A stretch of DNA of 32,741 bases from positions 1 through 32,741 of the forward strand of contig CAYGXU010000031.1 in the NCBI GenBank assembly GCA_964353875.1. The letters are read 5' to 3'. The stretch is from MGNI01 sp964353875 (lineage in GTDB: Bacteria > Chloroflexota > Anaerolineae > Anaerolineales > E44-bin32). Below the pieces are notes generated by a model. That model searched no databases and had not been told where the DNA came from. It saw only the letters and a program-made list of their open reading frames with translations. Of the stretch, positions 15,381 to 24,323 are shown in pieces (positions within the stretch are counted from its first letter, which is position 1; each line of letters starts with the position of its first letter). A program made the position numbers and the translations under genes.

Positions 15381-18300
15381 ATGGCTGATACTAAAGGCGA
15401 GCGAAAGCTCGTACCTTATGACGGAAACGCGGCTGCAGCCCATGTGGGCTATGCTGTTAGTGAAGTGATCGCTATCTACCCGATCACTCCCTCCTCTACC
15501 ATGGGCGAGATTGCTGATGAGAAAGCTGCCAATGGGGAGAAGAATATTTGGGGTACGGTTCCGATTGTCGTAGAGATGCAATCCGAAGGCGGTGCCGCTG
15601 GCGCAGTTCATGGCGCGCTCACGACCGGCTCACTGACAACCACCTTCACAGCTTCCCAAGGTCTTTTGTTGATGATTCCCAATATGTTCAAGATCGCTGG
15701 CGAACTCACACCGGCTGTCTTTCACATCGCCGCGCGTGCCATCGCGGCACAAGCTCTCTCCATCTATGGCGACCATTCCGATGTGATGACCGCCCGTACC
15801 ACCGGCTGGAGCATGCTTGCCTCCAACAATGTGCAAGAGGTCATGGACCTGGCATTGATCGCACATGCCTCTTCCCTCGAAGCTCGTCTCCCTTTCTTGC
15901 ACTTCTTCGACGGTTTTCGCACCTCACACGAGATCCAGAAGATTGAAGAATTAACCCATGATGATATGCGCGCATTGATCGCCGAGGAGTTCGTGATTGC
16001 CCACCGCAAGCGTGGCCTCTCCCCTGATCACCCGACTATTCGTGGTACTGCTCAAAACCCGGATGTTTTCTTTGCAGCCCGCGAAACGGTGAACCCTTAT
16101 TACCTTAAAGCGCCTGAGATAGTCCAAAGAAAAATGGATCAGTTCGCCAAAGTCGTTGGGCGGCAATATCATCTCTTCGATTATGTCGGCGCGCCCGACG
16201 CAGAACATGTGGTGGTGATGATGGGTTCCGCCGCCGACACAATGCATGAAGTAGTAGATTATCTTATTGCTAAGGGTCAGAAGGTAGGCCTGATCAAAGT
16301 ACGTCTATATCGCCCTTTTGATAACGCTGCTTTAATCGCTGCCCTTCCAAAACAGGTCAAGCGCATCGCAACGCTCGATCGGACGAAAGAACCAGGAGCC
16401 TCGGGGGAGCCGCTTTACCTGGATGTGCAAAATGCCATCAGCGAAGCCCTGGCGGCGGGCTTGATCGACCGGGACGCCATCCCAGTTGTCTATGGCGGAC
16501 GATATGGTTTAGGATCGAAAGAATTCACTCCGGGAATGGCCAAATCCGTCTTTGACAATCTCGCCGTCGAAAAACCAAAGAACCACTTCACCGTCGGTAT
16601 TATTGATGATGTCACCCAAAGCTATCTCTCCTGGGACGATCACTTTTCCACGACTTCGGAGAAGGTCCACCGCGCTATGTTTTATGGCATCGGCGCAGAT
16701 GGAACGGTAGGCGCCAATAAGAACTCGATCAAGATCATCGGCAAAGCTACCGACTATTACGCCCAAGGCTACTTCTATTACGACTCTAGGAAATCCGGCT
16801 CGATGACCATCTCTCACTTGCGGTTTAGCCCAGACCCTATCCGCAGTACTTACCTGATCGATCAGGCGGAATTCCTGGCTTGCCACGCCTTCCCGTTCTT
16901 GGAACGCTTTCATATGCTCAAGCATCTCAAGCCGGGCGGCACTTTCCTGCTTAATAGCCCCTACCCGGCAGATGAGGTCTGGGATCATCTTCCTTATGAA
17001 GTGCAAAAAGCGCTCATCGAGAAGAAAGTTAAATTCTACATTGTGGACGCCTATTCCCTGGCAAAATCTTTGGGACTGGGCGGCAGAATCAATATCATCA
17101 TGCAAACCGCCTTCTTCGCCATCTCAGGCGTTATCCCTGAGACACAGGCTCTGAAGATGATAGAGCTGGCTGTAGAAGATACATATGGCGACAAAGGGAA
17201 AACGGTTGTAGACATGAATGTTAAAGCCGCTCGCCTGGCGCGCGAACATGTTCATGAGGTGCACATCCCCGAGAAGCCAACCAGTCCTATCCACATGCGC
17301 CCTCCCGTTCCGGAGACAGCGCCGGAGTTCGTCAAGAAAGTTACTGCGGAAATGATCGCCTATAACGGAGATTCTCTCCCTGTCTCGGCTCTGCCGGACG
17401 ACGGTATGTATCCTGTCGGCACCACACAATATGAGAAGCGTAACCTGGCGCTCGAGATCCCCGTTTGGGATGCGGAAGTCTGCATCCAGTGTAACCAATG
17501 CGCTTTTGTCTGCCCCCATGCGACCATCCGACCGAAGATTTACTCCGCATCCTACGCCGATGGTGCACCCACAGGTTGGAAAGCAATCGAGCCTAAAGGA
17601 CGTGGAATGGAAGGGATGTTTTATACCCTTCAGGTAGCGCCAGAGGATTGCACCGGCTGCGGTACTTGTGTGCACATTTGTCCTGCCTATGCCAAGGACG
17701 AAAAGGGTAATAAGACCGATCGCAAAGCGATCAACATGGAAGCCCAGGCCCCTATCCGAGAAAGAGAAGCCAATAATTGGGACTACTTCCTCTCCCTTCC
17801 GGACACGGATCGCAATCTCTTCAATCCGTTCACCACCAAGGGATCGCAATTCCTGCCGACCATGTTCGAGTTCTCAGGCGCTTGCGCAGGATGCGGAGAG
17901 ACGCCCTATGTCAAATTGCTCACACAGCTTTTCGGCGACCGTCTTCTCATCGCCAACGCCACTGGATGTTCGTCGATTTATGGTGGCAACCTGCCGACGA
18001 CACCCTACACGACCCGCTCTGATGGTCGCGGACCTGCCTGGTCGAATTCCCTCTTCGAGGACAACGCCGAGTTCGGTTTCGGGATGCGCCTGACAGTTGA
18101 CAAACAAGCCTCCCATGCCCTTGAACTCCTGGATCAGATCTCATGGAATGGCAAAGAAGTATTCATCGAAGCCATCCGATCTGCACATCTGAGCGAGATT
18201 GAGGGGATTGAACAACAACGGGCGCGCGTGGAAGAACTCAAGCGCTATCTGGAAAGTCTCAAATCACCCGAAGCAAAACGTCTGCTTGCTATAGCCGACT

Positions 18301-18959
18301 TCTTGGTCCCCAAATCGGTTTGGATCGTTGGTGGGGATGGCTGGGCTTACGACATCGGCTACGGTGGCCTGGATCATGTGCTCGCATCCGGTCGCAATGT
18401 GAATGTCCTCGTGCTCGACACCGGCGTCTATTCCAACACGGGTGGTCAGGCATCAAAAGCAACCCCGCGGGCGGCCATTGCGAAATTTGCGTCTGCGGGT
18501 AAAGATCTGCCTAAAAAGGACTTGGGCGCCATCGCCATGACCTATGGGAATATCTATGTCGCCCAAGTCGCCTATGGCGCCAATATGACTCAATTGGTGA
18601 AAGCATTCCAGGAAGCGGAAGCGTATCATGGCCCCTCCATGATCATCGCCTATAGCCATTGCATCAATCATGGGATCGATATGCGTACAGGCACCGATCT
18701 GCACAAGGATGCAGTTGAATCGGGTTTCTGGCCTCTCTTCCGCTTCAATCCCGACCTGGCCAAGACAGGCAAGAATCCGCTGCAGCTTGATTCAAAATCG
18801 CCCAGCGGGAACATTGAAGACTTCATGTACAAACAGAACCGTTTCCGCGCCTTGCGCTTATCCAATCCAGAGCGCGCAGCCGAACTATTAGGCGCGATCC
18901 GACAGGATGTGAGCGCTCGTTGGAAGTATTTCGAACAGATGGCGAATTTGGATTTGTAG
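15381..18959 (+). CDS. nifJ: Pyruvate:ferredoxin (flavodoxin) oxidoreductase, single-chain
   Basis: Converts pyruvate and CoA to acetyl-CoA and CO2, reducing ferredoxin or flavodoxin; a central step in anaerobic carbon metabolism in the cytoplasm. The 1,192 aa match the full single-polypeptide form. Order: domain I with YPITPSST (33-40), the CoA/gamma region, two 4Fe-4S clusters in the ferredoxin-like domain (C701/704/707/711 and C757/760/763/767), the TPP domain with the proximal cluster cysteines CAGC (C835, C838), C863 and C1094 (SHCINHG), and the TPP/Mg motif GGDGWAYDIG (984-993) with SNTGGQ. All cluster ligands are present, so the enzyme should be functional. It is divergent from the DHOD-like gene and followed by a strong terminator, so it is probably monocistronic. 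Confidence 0.97.
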   Translation: MADTKGERKLVPYDGNAAAAHVGYAVSEVIAIYPITPSSTMGEIADEKAANGEKNIWGTVPIVVEMQSEGGAAGAVHGALTTGSLTTTFTASQGLLLMIPNMFKIAGELTPAVFHIAARAIAAQALSIYGDHSDVMTARTTGWSMLASNNVQEVMDLALIAHASSLEARLPFLHFFDGFRTSHEIQKIEELTHDDMRALIAEEFVIAHRKRGLSPDHPTIRGTAQNPDVFFAARETVNPYYLKAPEIVQRKMDQFAKVVGRQYHLFDYVGAPDAEHVVVMMGSAADTMHEVVDYLIAKGQKVGLIKVRLYRPFDNAALIAALPKQVKRIATLDRTKEPGASGEPLYLDVQNAISEALAAGLIDRDAIPVVYGGRYGLGSKEFTPGMAKSVFDNLAVEKPKNHFTVGIIDDVTQSYLSWDDHFSTTSEKVHRAMFYGIGADGTVGANKNSIKIIGKATDYYAQGYFYYDSRKSGSMTISHLRFSPDPIRSTYLIDQAEFLACHAFPFLERFHMLKHLKPGGTFLLNSPYPADEVWDHLPYEVQKALIEKKVKFYIVDAYSLAKSLGLGGRINIIMQTAFFAISGVIPETQALKMIELAVEDTYGDKGKTVVDMNVKAARLAREHVHEVHIPEKPTSPIHMRPPVPETAPEFVKKVTAEMIAYNGDSLPVSALPDDGMYPVGTTQYEKRNLALEIPVWDAEVCIQCNQCAFVCPHATIRPKIYSASYADGAPTGWKAIEPKGRGMEGMFYTLQVAPEDCTGCGTCVHICPAYAKDEKGNKTDRKAINMEAQAPIREREANNWDYFLSLPDTDRNLFNPFTTKGSQFLPTMFEFSGACAGCGETPYVKLLTQLFGDRLLIANATGCSSIYGGNLPTTPYTTRSDGRGPAWSNSLFEDNAEFGFGMRLTVDKQASHALELLDQISWNGKEVFIEAIRSAHLSEIEGIEQQRARVEELKRYLESLKSPEAKRLLAIADFLVPKSVWIVGGDGWAYDIGYGGLDHVLASGRNVNVLVLDTGVYSNTGGQASKATPRAAIAKFASAGKDLPKKDLGAIAMTYGNIYVAQVAYGANMTQLVKAFQEAEAYHGPSMIIAYSHCINHGIDMRTGTDLHKDAVESGFWPLFRFNPDLAKTGKNPLQLDSKSPSGNIEDFMYKQNRFRALRLSNPERAAELLGAIRQDVSARWKYFEQMANLDL

Positions 18960-18993
18960 TCTGGTCCCATATCCAATTGGATTAATCAATCCT

Positions 18994-19025
18994 AAAAAGG
19001 GTTGCTCTCTCGAGCACCCCTTTTT
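18994..19025 (+). terminator. Rho-independent terminator after nifJ
   Basis: A 14-bp stem with one mismatch (AAAAAGGGTTGCTC with GAGCACCCCTTTTT) and a 4-nt loop, ending in a T-run, 35 nt after the nifJ stop. The A-run on the opposite side could let it act in both directions for the convergent lipoprotein gene. Confidence 0.88.
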
Positions 19026-19123
19026 GTCTTGTCGCATAGGGATGATTGGATTAGGCAAAAGCTAAAAGAGGCTTGCGATTACCAGGTTGAGACGTTACTG
19101 TATACCCATAAGCACGTCCGACC

Positions 19124-21346
19124 TTAAGGTAGCCATTCTGTACGAATAACATAATAATAGACAAGATTATAGGGGATGGTGACGTTTATCGTCCGAGAAC
19201 CCGAACTCCAGTCATTCGTGCTGGGAAATTGGACTTGAAAGCGACCAAGGTTCCCATTGAAAAGCGTGGTAGGTGAACAACGATTGGAGTAGCTCCCTAC
19301 AAGATTGACGATGAGAGGCGTGCCCTCCGTCAAAGTTACATTAAGGCTTTGGTTTATGCCAAATACCCCCACCTCAGGCTTTAAGGGGGGGGACCATGTG
19401 AGCATCTTGTTTCCAACATAAAAATCGACCATCATCGCGCAGGCATTAGGATCCATGCTCTGTATCTCGAGTTTATCAAAGTGAACCTCCACTTGCGCTG
19501 CAGCGCAATTCGCTGTCTGCATCAATTCAACTTCGATCTCTCTGAAATAAACCGTTACTCCGGTATCGCCATCCCTCTGTCCGACATCCGATCCAGAAGT
19601 ATCGCCAATGATCTCAAATTGGTACACCGACTCCTCCGAAGGCCGGGTGAATACTTCAGCAGAATGGTTTGAATCCCGATAATAAACCTCACTGAACGTG
19701 TTTCCAAGAATCCTAAGCACCTCATACCCAGCAGGTGGTTCGAATATCGTTAGAATCGTACTGCCCTCGGCAGTAGAATGGTCATTCTTCGTCTCCTCTG
19801 CTCGCATGTAAATCTTCGCTTTAACCGCATTGCTTTCTATAAAAAGCGTGACGCGCGCAATCACATCGGGCCCATTACCGCCAAACTCGCTGTCGCCTCT
19901 CGTCAGCGGTGGATGGTAGACCTCCTCAACCGAGTCAGTTCGTGTATCGTCTTTCGTGATAATCTCACAGATCGGTCCCCTGGATATGTACAATTTTAGA
20001 TGTTTGGCGGCATCGTTCATCGTCGTTGTGCCGGCAGGCGGGTCCGTTCGAATGGCAAGCCCTTTGCCAATCTCTTGGCTGATCTCATACCGGGTCTCTT
20101 CTATGATTACCCCTTGATTGGCGAGCAATGCTTCCGCCTCGGACTTCGCCAGCCCCGCAACATCTGGAATGCTCCTCAATTCAATGATGCCTTGCACGGG
20201 TTTCAATTTATCGGGTGCGATGATAACAAATCCCGTGGTTGGCTCGACCGTGGCTTCGATGGTAGGCATTGCTGTCGCCTCATAGACTGGCACGGCATAT
20301 TGAACGATTTCCTTCCCACTGCCAAATTTCACCTCGATACTCCTCGCCAAACCCGGCTGATCAGATACGGGACTGATATCGACTTCAATGTGGTCCTCCG
20401 TATAACCAATAACGACCAAATCCAATCCGCCATAGGTGACGGAAGGGGTTCCCATGGCGAGCAGATTCGCTCCAACAATGGTAAGCGTTTGAGGTGTTGG
20501 GGTAATAATGGGCACGATCAGTTGATCAGGGACAAATTCGTAAACCCGTGGCACTCCCTTGGGGATAGTTGGGCCACTCGCCGTTTCCCCCTGCGCATAT
20601 CCTACCACGGATGCCTTGCCGACTTGGGACAAGGCGTAGGCTCGCACAGGCGGTATCAGGGTGATAAAGGGCAGGAAGGAGAAAAAGAAGCTCACCATCA
20701 AAAGCCCCATGGCTAATATTCTCTGTAGGCTCCCTGTTGGAATCTTGCGGGTATAGATAAGCCGGCCCCATCCGAAAGTCGATACAAACACGAAGATCAG
20801 CCCGGTAACCAACCCGAAAATTGCAATCGAGCGTTCTGCTACTGTGTCGACAATGAAAGTCACATTTTGAGTGGCGATCACCGTCGTCCGCTGTGCGGAC
20901 AATTCCGTCTCAACAATCGTCCTACGCATGCCTAGCGCCGCTTCCTGGATCGTCTCTCTGGCTTCTTCTCCCGCTGCGTGAATGATGCTCAAGGCATATT
21001 CATGCACTTGCTCGGTGTAAATTTGGATCCAAATCAGCTTTTCTTTTAGGATGGCATCCAGGCTTTGGATCGTTCGGTCCAACTGGCCACCGAAAGTCTC
21101 GATGATCTCAATGGAATAATCCTCCAGTTGACTGATGGCATCTTGGATTGTTTGACGCGCCTCCTCCCCAGCGATTTGCTCGGCTTCTTGCAGATCTGCC
21201 AAGGCATCATCAACCAGGTTCTTCAAATCCCTGCCGGTATCAATTTCCGTGTTGATTGTGTATTCAGTAGGGATCTTTTCCAGACAGCCAGTTGTACCCA
21301 GTAAGACCAGAACCAATCCCAAAAAACACGTGACTCTCCTCTTCAT
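19124..21346 (-). CDS. Exported lipoprotein with two membrane helices, IPT/TIG domain and PASTA domain
   Basis: A 740-aa envelope protein of unknown function. From ATG 21346: a signal peptide (MKRRVTCFLGLVLVLLG) with lipobox TTGC (lipidated C21), a long helical region (~35-170) with an internal repeat (AGEEARQTIQDA at 59-70 and AGEEARETIQEA at 125-136), two hydrophobic helices (~173-191 and 209-232) joined by a basic loop, an IPT/TIG-like segment (LTIVGANLLAMGTPSVTYGG, ~287-350), a PASTA domain (IPDVAGLAKSEAEALLANQGV to PPAGTT, ~393-457) and a C-terminal beta-rich part with little similarity that I recognise. Topology fits: lipid-anchored outside, short cytoplasmic loop, C-terminus outside. 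PASTA domains bind peptidoglycan in Ser/Thr kinases, but no kinase is fused here. GGTGG precedes the ATG; the upstream in-frame ATG at 21367 would lengthen the signal peptide atypically. Confidence 0.75.
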   Translation of the reverse strand: MKRRVTCFLGLVLVLLGTTGCLEKIPTEYTINTEIDTGRDLKNLVDDALADLQEAEQIAGEEARQTIQDAISQLEDYSIEIIETFGGQLDRTIQSLDAILKEKLIWIQIYTEQVHEYALSIIHAAGEEARETIQEAALGMRRTIVETELSAQRTTVIATQNVTFIVDTVAERSIAIFGLVTGLIFVFVSTFGWGRLIYTRKIPTGSLQRILAMGLLMVSFFFSFLPFITLIPPVRAYALSQVGKASVVGYAQGETASGPTIPKGVPRVYEFVPDQLIVPIITPTPQTLTIVGANLLAMGTPSVTYGGLDLVVIGYTEDHIEVDISPVSDQPGLARSIEVKFGSGKEIVQYAVPVYEATAMPTIEATVEPTTGFVIIAPDKLKPVQGIIELRSIPDVAGLAKSEAEALLANQGVIIEETRYEISQEIGKGLAIRTDPPAGTTTMNDAAKHLKLYISRGPICEIITKDDTRTDSVEEVYHPPLTRGDSEFGGNGPDVIARVTLFIESNAVKAKIYMRAEETKNDHSTAEGSTILTIFEPPAGYEVLRILGNTFSEVYYRDSNHSAEVFTRPSEESVYQFEIIGDTSGSDVGQRDGDTGVTVYFREIEVELMQTANCAAAQVEVHFDKLEIQSMDPNACAMMVDFYVGNKMLTWSPPLKPEVGVFGINQSLNVTLTEGTPLIVNLVGSYSNRCSPTTLFNGNLGRFQVQFPSTNDWSSGSRTINVTIPYNLVYYYVIRTEWLP

Positions 21347-21829
21347 GATTCCACCTCTGAAATCCAACCTACTCCAGATTAATTAACACTAAAACACAAG
21401 AGAAGCTTGACGGAAACCACCCGATAAACCCGACCTTATATGAACTGAATAATAACCCAGCCGAGTAATCTCAATTGTATTTTGGCACAGAAATTGTGTC
21501 TGGCGCAATCCCCTCGAGGTTAATAATCCGCTAATTGCAGCAATCATCAATAGTCAAATGATCTACATAGATACGAACGATCAAGCCTATGCTACTCAGG
21601 ATCGGGAAAATTGCTCACATGGCCTAACCCTCGCTAGCTTCGGCTCACCGACCATGCATGTCTGGCTCTTAAAAAGCGACGCACCTGTCTAGGAGACTAC
21701 TTTCCCGGATGAAAAATGAGACGAGCCAATATCAACAGCATCTAGCTAGGAATGCGCATCGAGGGATGTTTTCATCTGAGCGACTTCCCAACCATCTAAC
21801 GAAAAAGCTTATATGGCATTGCTCCAGAC
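21347..21829. other. Intergenic region upstream of the lipoprotein gene and downstream of the SDR gene
   Basis: Both flanking genes run on the reverse strand, so this holds the lipoprotein promoter and the end of the SPT/SDR transcript. A weak reverse-strand TTGAGA-N17-TATTCA lies at ~21440-21470. A small dyad (CACA-GAAAT-TGTG, ~21487-21499) sits just beyond it. No gene supported. Confidence 0.35.
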
Positions 21830-22849
21830 TCAAAACCATCCCTGATCCCGGTACCATTGTGCCGTTTGTGATAGGCGCTCTATGAGAGATGTTTTTACTT
21901 TGAATCCCAATTGGCATTTGGCTTTATCTGCTGAACAGACCCAAGAGCCAGAAGCCGTTTCACGAACTTTATCAAGGTTGATGATGGAGGGTTTTCCCCG
22001 CAATTTCGACATTCCTTCGCTGAGCGCCGCGATCAGCCATGTAATCCACATTGGGATACCCAGCACGTTCACGCTCTTTCGTCCGAGGGCATTCGCTACC
22101 ATACGACCGAAATCCGCATAACTGGGACTTTCATCATCGGCGAGGAAATAAATCCCACTACCCTCTGTCCTCCTATCTGAGTCAAGAGGCAGCATCCGCT
22201 CGCCACATCGGGCAGCCAGAACCAATCCATTAGCCAAATCTGTGGCATGGATAAAAGAGTAGTATCTTTCTCTCCGACTTGGAACCAGGTGCCACCCATG
22301 CGAAATGGTTAAGAACATCTTCAAGACATCAGGATCATATTCACCAAATACAATCGGTGGCCGTATGATGGTGATTGGGATCTCTCGCGCCCACGCTCTG
22401 GCTGCCTGTTCACCTGCCAGCTTGCTTCTGCCATAGATCGAAACTGGGGAGGGCGGATCTTCTTCAGAAAGCAGTTGTCTTGAAGGGCTCGGTCCCGCGG
22501 CTGCGATCGAGGAAACAACGATCAGGGTCGGAGGGGATGTACATTGTGCGCAAGCTCGGGCAATATTGGCTGTTCCCATCTCGTTTACATTTAAATAGTC
22601 CCTTGCATGAAACCCACTTGTTGTCCCTGCCAGATGATAAACCACATCGGCTTTCGATACCGGTTCTTGTAGGGTATCCTTAAGCGTAACGTCTCCTTGC
22701 ACAAAGGAGACGTTCATAGTTTCCAGGGTTGTTCGAACAGATGTGGGGCGAATGAGGCAGGTGACTTGTGCACCCTCCTCAAGCAAGGCATGCACAAGAT
22801 GGTAACCAATGAATCCGGTTGCCCCTGTTACCAGTACCCGATCAGTCAA
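21830..22849 (-). CDS. Extended SDR, NAD(P)-dependent epimerase/reductase (CerR-like candidate)
   Basis: A 339-aa extended short-chain dehydrogenase/reductase. The N-terminal NAD(P) motif TGATGFIG (8-15), VVYHLAG, VSSIAAAG and the active-site YGRSK (Y139, K143) are all intact, so it should be a working oxidoreductase. The substrate pocket half (IIRPPIVFGEYDP, SFIHATDLANGLVLAA) is of the 3-beta-HSD/dihydroflavonol reductase sort. Its TTG start at 22849 overlaps the last 8 nt of the upstream SPT-like gene, so the two are translationally coupled. In Caulobacter and Bacteroides an epimerase-like SDR (CerR) reduces the 3-keto group in ceramide synthesis; the partnership here suggests the same step, but this is inference from context. 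A sugar-nucleotide or sterol-type substrate is the alternative. Confidence 0.85.
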   Translation of the reverse strand: MTDRVLVTGATGFIGYHLVHALLEEGAQVTCLIRPTSVRTTLETMNVSFVQGDVTLKDTLQEPVSKADVVYHLAGTTSGFHARDYLNVNEMGTANIARACAQCTSPPTLIVVSSIAAAGPSPSRQLLSEEDPPSPVSIYGRSKLAGEQAARAWAREIPITIIRPPIVFGEYDPDVLKMFLTISHGWHLVPSRRERYYSFIHATDLANGLVLAARCGERMLPLDSDRRTEGSGIYFLADDESPSYADFGRMVANALGRKSVNVLGIPMWITWLIAALSEGMSKLRGKPSIINLDKVRETASGSWVCSADKAKCQLGFKVKTSLIERLSQTAQWYRDQGWF

Positions 22850-24023
22850 TCAAATTCAACTCCTTTCCGACCCCGCTCAAAATATTTAAAGCACGATCGA
22901 TTTGTTCCTCTGTATGGGTCGCAATCACACTGGTCCTTAGGAGCGACCTGCCCTCCACAGCCGCCGGCGGTACGAAGCAATTGGTATAAACGCCAGCTTC
23001 AAACGTTTTCTTCCAGGCAAACAGCGTCGGTTCCATCTCACCGATGATAATCGGAGTGATCGGTGTCACCGTAGATCCGGTATTGAAACCGAGTTTCTTC
23101 AGACCCGAGCGCCAACGCTCTGCAATCGACCACAGGTGCTGGATGCGTTCCGGCTCAGTCTCCATGATATCGAGGGCAGTCAAGGCAGTGGCAGCATTGG
23201 CCGCCGGAATGGCTGCGCTGAAGATCAACGAGCGCGCGTTGTGTTGAATGAAATGGATGATATCATCGTCCCCGGCGATGAACCCGCCCAGCGAGGCAAA
23301 GGACTTGCTAAACGTCCCCATAATCAGGTCGACCTGGTCCGTGACACCAAAATGAGCCGAGGTGCCATGGCCGTTCCCCATCACCCCGATGCTATGGGCA
23401 TCGTCGACCATTAAACGCGCGCCATACTTCTTGCAAATTGGGATCATCTCCGGCAGAGGCGCCAGGTCCCCACCGACACTGTAAACGCCATCCACAACCA
23501 CTAACTTACCTACCTCCTCACTGATCCCCTTCAGCACCCTCTCAAGATGGTCGAGATCGTTGTGGTTGAAACGGCGCATCTCACCGAGAGACAATTTGCA
23601 GCCATCAACGATGCTAGCGTGATCTTCCTTATCGGTGATGACCACATCCCCGCGACTGACGAGGCAGGAGATCACACCTAAATTAACCTGATAGCCGGTG
23701 CTGAAGACAAGGGCAGCTTCCTTCCCCACGAACTTCGCCAGACGCCTCTCCAACTCAAGGTGCATCTCCAGGGTGCCATTCGCCAGGCGCGATCCGGTAC
23801 AGCTCGGGCCATATTCCCTGATTGCATCCACTGCCGACTGGCGAACACGAGGATCCATGGTTAAACCCAGGTAGTTATTGGAGCCGAACATCAACACTCG
23901 ACGACCACCGATAATGGCTTCGGTCCCCTCACTATTCTCGATGGGGATGAAATATGGATAAAAGCCAGAGGCCTGAGCCATTCTGGCCAGTTGGTAGTTG
24001 TAGCACTTGTCAAAAATATCCAT
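22842..24023 (-). CDS. Alpha-oxoamine synthase, serine palmitoyltransferase-like
   Basis: A PLP enzyme that condenses an amino acid with an acyl-CoA or acyl-ACP, releasing CO2. The 393 aa show the complete fold: MFGSNNYLGL (45-54), CTGSRLANGTLEMHLELE (75-92), EDHAS with the stacking histidine (H135), MVDDAHSIG (D208, H210) and the PLP lysine in GTFSKSFASLGGF (K240). Siblings are AONS (BioF), KBL and SPT. The GTFSKS context, the NGTLEMHLELE stretch and the N-terminal GFYPYF resemble bacterial SPT more than BioF or KBL, which usually have GTLGKA. SPT makes 3-ketodihydrosphingosine, the first sphingolipid step. An AGAGGA SD precedes the ATG. The overlapping SDR gene strengthens the lipid interpretation; no biotin or threonine-degradation gene is adjacent. 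Exact substrate remains unproven. Confidence 0.85.
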   Translation of the reverse strand: MDIFDKCYNYQLARMAQASGFYPYFIPIENSEGTEAIIGGRRVLMFGSNNYLGLTMDPRVRQSAVDAIREYGPSCTGSRLANGTLEMHLELERRLAKFVGKEAALVFSTGYQVNLGVISCLVSRGDVVITDKEDHASIVDGCKLSLGEMRRFNHNDLDHLERVLKGISEEVGKLVVVDGVYSVGGDLAPLPEMIPICKKYGARLMVDDAHSIGVMGNGHGTSAHFGVTDQVDLIMGTFSKSFASLGGFIAGDDDIIHFIQHNARSLIFSAAIPAANAATALTALDIMETEPERIQHLWSIAERWRSGLKKLGFNTGSTVTPITPIIIGEMEPTLFAWKKTFEAGVYTNCFVPPAAVEGRSLLRTSVIATHTEEQIDRALNILSGVGKELNLID

Positions 24024-24323
24024 CGCATTTTTCCTCTCTAAATTTATTTCAGATTTGCTGCCCCTCAGAGCACTGCGGCACCTTGAAATCCGGATTGATC
24101 AGCCTCTACCCAGGATTCCCGACCTTTATTGAAACTGTCCTCAACCTTTTGGCAAGAGATGCCAATGAGGATAAAATGTACTTGCCGGGATGTCAATTCT
24201 AACCATACGAATTGTCATGACATTCGGGCAGATCCGAATAGACGCTCCATCGAACGCAGGATTGCTGTTCCCATGCTGCTTATATGCAATCCCATTATTC
24301 TATGAAACACCAAAGAGGTCAAA
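24024..24323. other. Divergent intergenic region between the SPT-like gene and the MFS gene
   Basis: Contains an operator-like near-palindrome (24208-24226) and a 7-bp inverted repeat GGATTGC...GCAATCC (24259-24265 and 24286-24292). No gene supported. No consensus promoter stands out for either direction. Confidence 0.4.
24208..24226. promoter_or_regulatory. Operator-like palindrome upstream of the MFS gene
   Basis: CGAA-T-TGTCATGACA-TTCG: a perfect 10-bp palindrome core flanked by complementary CGAA/TTCG arms with one unpaired base. It lies ~100 nt before the MFS start, the placement of a repressor or activator site. The cognate regulator is not in the window. Confidence 0.35.
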
